Below, piece by piece: positions 62,128-64,000 of a stretch of 64,000 nt of DNA (positions within the stretch are counted from its first letter, which is position 1; the number at the start of each line of letters is the position of its first letter). A program made the translations under genes and the position numbers. The stretch comes from Takakia lepidozioides (lineage: Eukaryota; Streptophyta; Takakiopsida; Takakiales; Takakiaceae). The notes under the pieces are model-generated. The model was not told where the DNA came from, did not search any database, and saw only the letters and a list, made by a program, of their open reading frames with translations. The stretch spans positions 11,534,001-11,598,000 of the forward strand of contig CM060734.1 in assembly GCA_030704615.1 (NCBI GenBank), given 5' to 3'.

Positions 62128-64000
62128 AGAGGGCCGGATTTCAAGCTTCAGATCACCTATGACTCCCTATGGAAGGATAACTACAAGAAAACCTGCATGG
62201 GTAGATGGTCAACTGGAAGCCGCAGCAGCATTGGCACGATTGATAAAATCAGGCACTGCTCATGAATGCACCTTCTTCAACACGTTTCACCCTGTTTTTC
62301 CCTCTGATCAAAACCAGCCCTAAATGTTGAATTCTGCAAATGAGCTGGTTGAGTGAACCTTAAATAGTTTGGAGTGACTTTGACATGATACTGCCAATGT
62401 GACAACATGATTAGTATCTAGAAACAGGTAACAGAGACGAGGAGAAGCTGTGGAATGAATACTTTTCTGACCCAGTCAACGGTGGGAGAATCGAGCAAAA
62501 AAGTGAATGCCTGTTGGATTACAAAGAGTAACAGATGCAATTGAGCATAGGAACTAGAGTGATAAGTTGAATTGGGTGTTTCCTAGAACAGATGTAGGCT
62601 GTCATTGTCAGCTTCTAGCACCAAGGCAAGGATGTATGCACGATTTGTGCAAAGGCATGGATAGGTGAAGGAGCAGGGATATAGTGTGGGTCCAGATTCA
62701 TCCAAGAGGGCCACATTTCAAGCTCCACATTACCTATGATTCCTTGTGGAAGGATAGCTACAAGAAACCTGCATGGGTAGATGGTCAACTGGAAGCCACA
62801 GCAGTAGCGGCGCCACAATTGATAAAATCAGACACTGCTAGTGAGGGCACCTTTTTCATCACATTTCACCCTATTTTTTCCTCTTATTACAATCCTTCTT
62901 CCATGTTGAATTCTGCAAGTTAGCTGGTTGAGTGAACCTTTGATAGTTTGGAGTGACTTTGACATGATACTGCCAAAGTGACAGTAAAATATCCAGAAAC
63001 GGGTAACAGAGATGATGAGAAGCTGTGGAATGAGTACTTTTCTGACCCCAGTCAATGGTGGGACAACCGAGGCAAAAAGATAAATGCCTGTATAATTACA
63101 GAGAGTAGCAGACGCAATTCAACATAGGAATGAGTGTGATAAGCTGAGTTGGGTGTTTCCTAGAACAAATGTAGGCTGTCATTGTCAGCTGCTAGCAGCA
63201 AGGCAAAGATGTATGCATGATTTGTGCAGAGGCATGGATGGTTGAAGGAGGAGGGATAGAGTGTGGGTCCAGATTCATCCAAGAGGGCCGGATTTCAACC
63301 TTCGGATTACCTATGATTCCCTGTGGAAGGATAGCTACAACAAACCTGCATGGGAAGATGGTCAACTAGAAGCCGCAGCAGCAGCGGGACAATTGATAAA
63401 ATCGGCAGTTCTAATGAAGGCACATTCTTCAACACATTTCACCCTGTTTTTCCCTCTTATCAGAACCGGCCCTAAATTTCCATGTTGAATTCTTCAAGTT
63501 AGCTGGTTGAGTGAATATAGTTTGGAGTGACTTTGACATGATACTGCCAATGTGACAACAGGAAAATATCGGAAAATAGGTAACAAAGACGAGGAGAAGC
63601 TGGGGAATGAACACGTTTCTGACCCCAGTCAACGGTGGGACAATCGAGACCAAAAGGTGAATGCCTGTTAGATTACAGAGAGTAGCCGACACAATTCAGC
63701 ATAGGAACTAGAGTGATAAGCTAAGTTGGGTGTTTCCTAGAACAACTCTATGCTGTCATTGTCATCTGCTAGCAACAAGTGCAAGGATGAATGCATGATT
63801 TGTGCAGACGTATGGATAGCTGAAGGAGCAGGGATAGAGTGTAGGTCCAGATTCATCCAAGAGGGCCGGATTTCAAGCTCCAGATTACCTATGATTCCAT
63901 GTGGAAGGGAAACATGCATGGGTACATGGTCAACTGGAAGCCACAGCAGCAGCGGCACAATTCATAAAATCAGTCACTGCTAATCAAGGCACCTTCTTCA
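62128..64000 (+). repeat. Tandem units of the type 2 PDF cassette
   Basis: Units about 566-583 bp apart. First halves (DEEKLWNEYFSDPSQ, WWDNRGKK with variations) lie near 62438, 63006 and 63590. Second halves lie near 62131, 62695, 63270 and 63850 (IHPRGPDF, ITYDSLWKDSYKKPAWVDGQ, LEAAAAAAQLIKS). Each first half ends at GTGAATG or a variant and each second half follows TCCAG, so an intron of about 180-200 bp is likely. Spacer sequence GGCACCTTCTTCAACACATT separates units. Some halves are open and others carry indels. The array runs off the end of the window, so its size is unknown. Confidence 0.75.

Overview
The window looks like nuclear DNA of a land plant, most likely a seed-free one (fern, lycophyte or bryophyte; I cannot place it further). 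The signs are a plastid-type aspartate aminotransferase gene, PLS-class pentatricopeptide (PPR) repeats with an E/DYW-type tail, OSB-like PDF motifs, a ubinuclein gene, spliceosomal introns throughout, and many retroelements.

Layout. 1-2540: remains of a glutathione peroxidase gene (+). 2565-9690: a pile of related LINEs, including one inserted antisense inside another with a 13-bp target-site duplication. 10215-11130: a different LINE in two opposed pieces. 11812-17693: an apparently intact 11-exon plastid aspartate aminotransferase gene (-), reading 470 codons. 19283-20464: an exon-by-exon recognisable but damaged ribosomal protein S13 gene (-). 21150-25080: foldback elements, a minisatellite, and LINE and Ty3 fragments. 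25600-28210: degraded PDF-motif and PPR sequence (-). 28415-29456: 5' part of a poly(A)-binding protein gene (-), damaged. 30581-31566: a striking array of about 18 short palindromes. 32432-32941: a DUF7869-like frame. 33478-35155: PDF-motif copies mixed with LINE pieces. 35232-41581: a ubinuclein (HIRA complex) gene (-). 43120-43700: 190-195-bp tandem repeats. 43986-50980: a nearly complete chromodomain Ty3/gypsy element with LTRs of about 730 bp. 51790-52320: dispersed TTCATCC/GGATGAA palindromes. 53425-55828: a PPR gene with an E domain and a truncated DYW domain (+). 56088-62127: a 6-kb CACTA-type element. 62128-64000: tandem PDF-motif units.

The most interesting system is at the right end. 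Sequences resembling the PDF motif of plant organellar single-stranded DNA-binding (OSB) proteins occur as a two-exon cassette (tryptophan-rich first half, intron, PDF-containing second half). The cassette lies directly upstream of PPR repeats, and in one copy it reads in frame into the leader that precedes the PPRs. It has been amplified in tandem (about 575 bp per unit) and appears on both strands. A 6-kb element with 32-bp perfect CACTA inverted repeats and a 3-bp AGA duplication carries a PDF-PPR block and sits inside another PDF exon; removing the element restores that exon.

Many recognisable genes here carry one- to four-base indels (GPX, RPS13, PABP, LINEs, Ty3), whereas the aminotransferase is clean. 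Either most loci are decaying, or the assembly is incompletely polished; sequence alone does not separate these.
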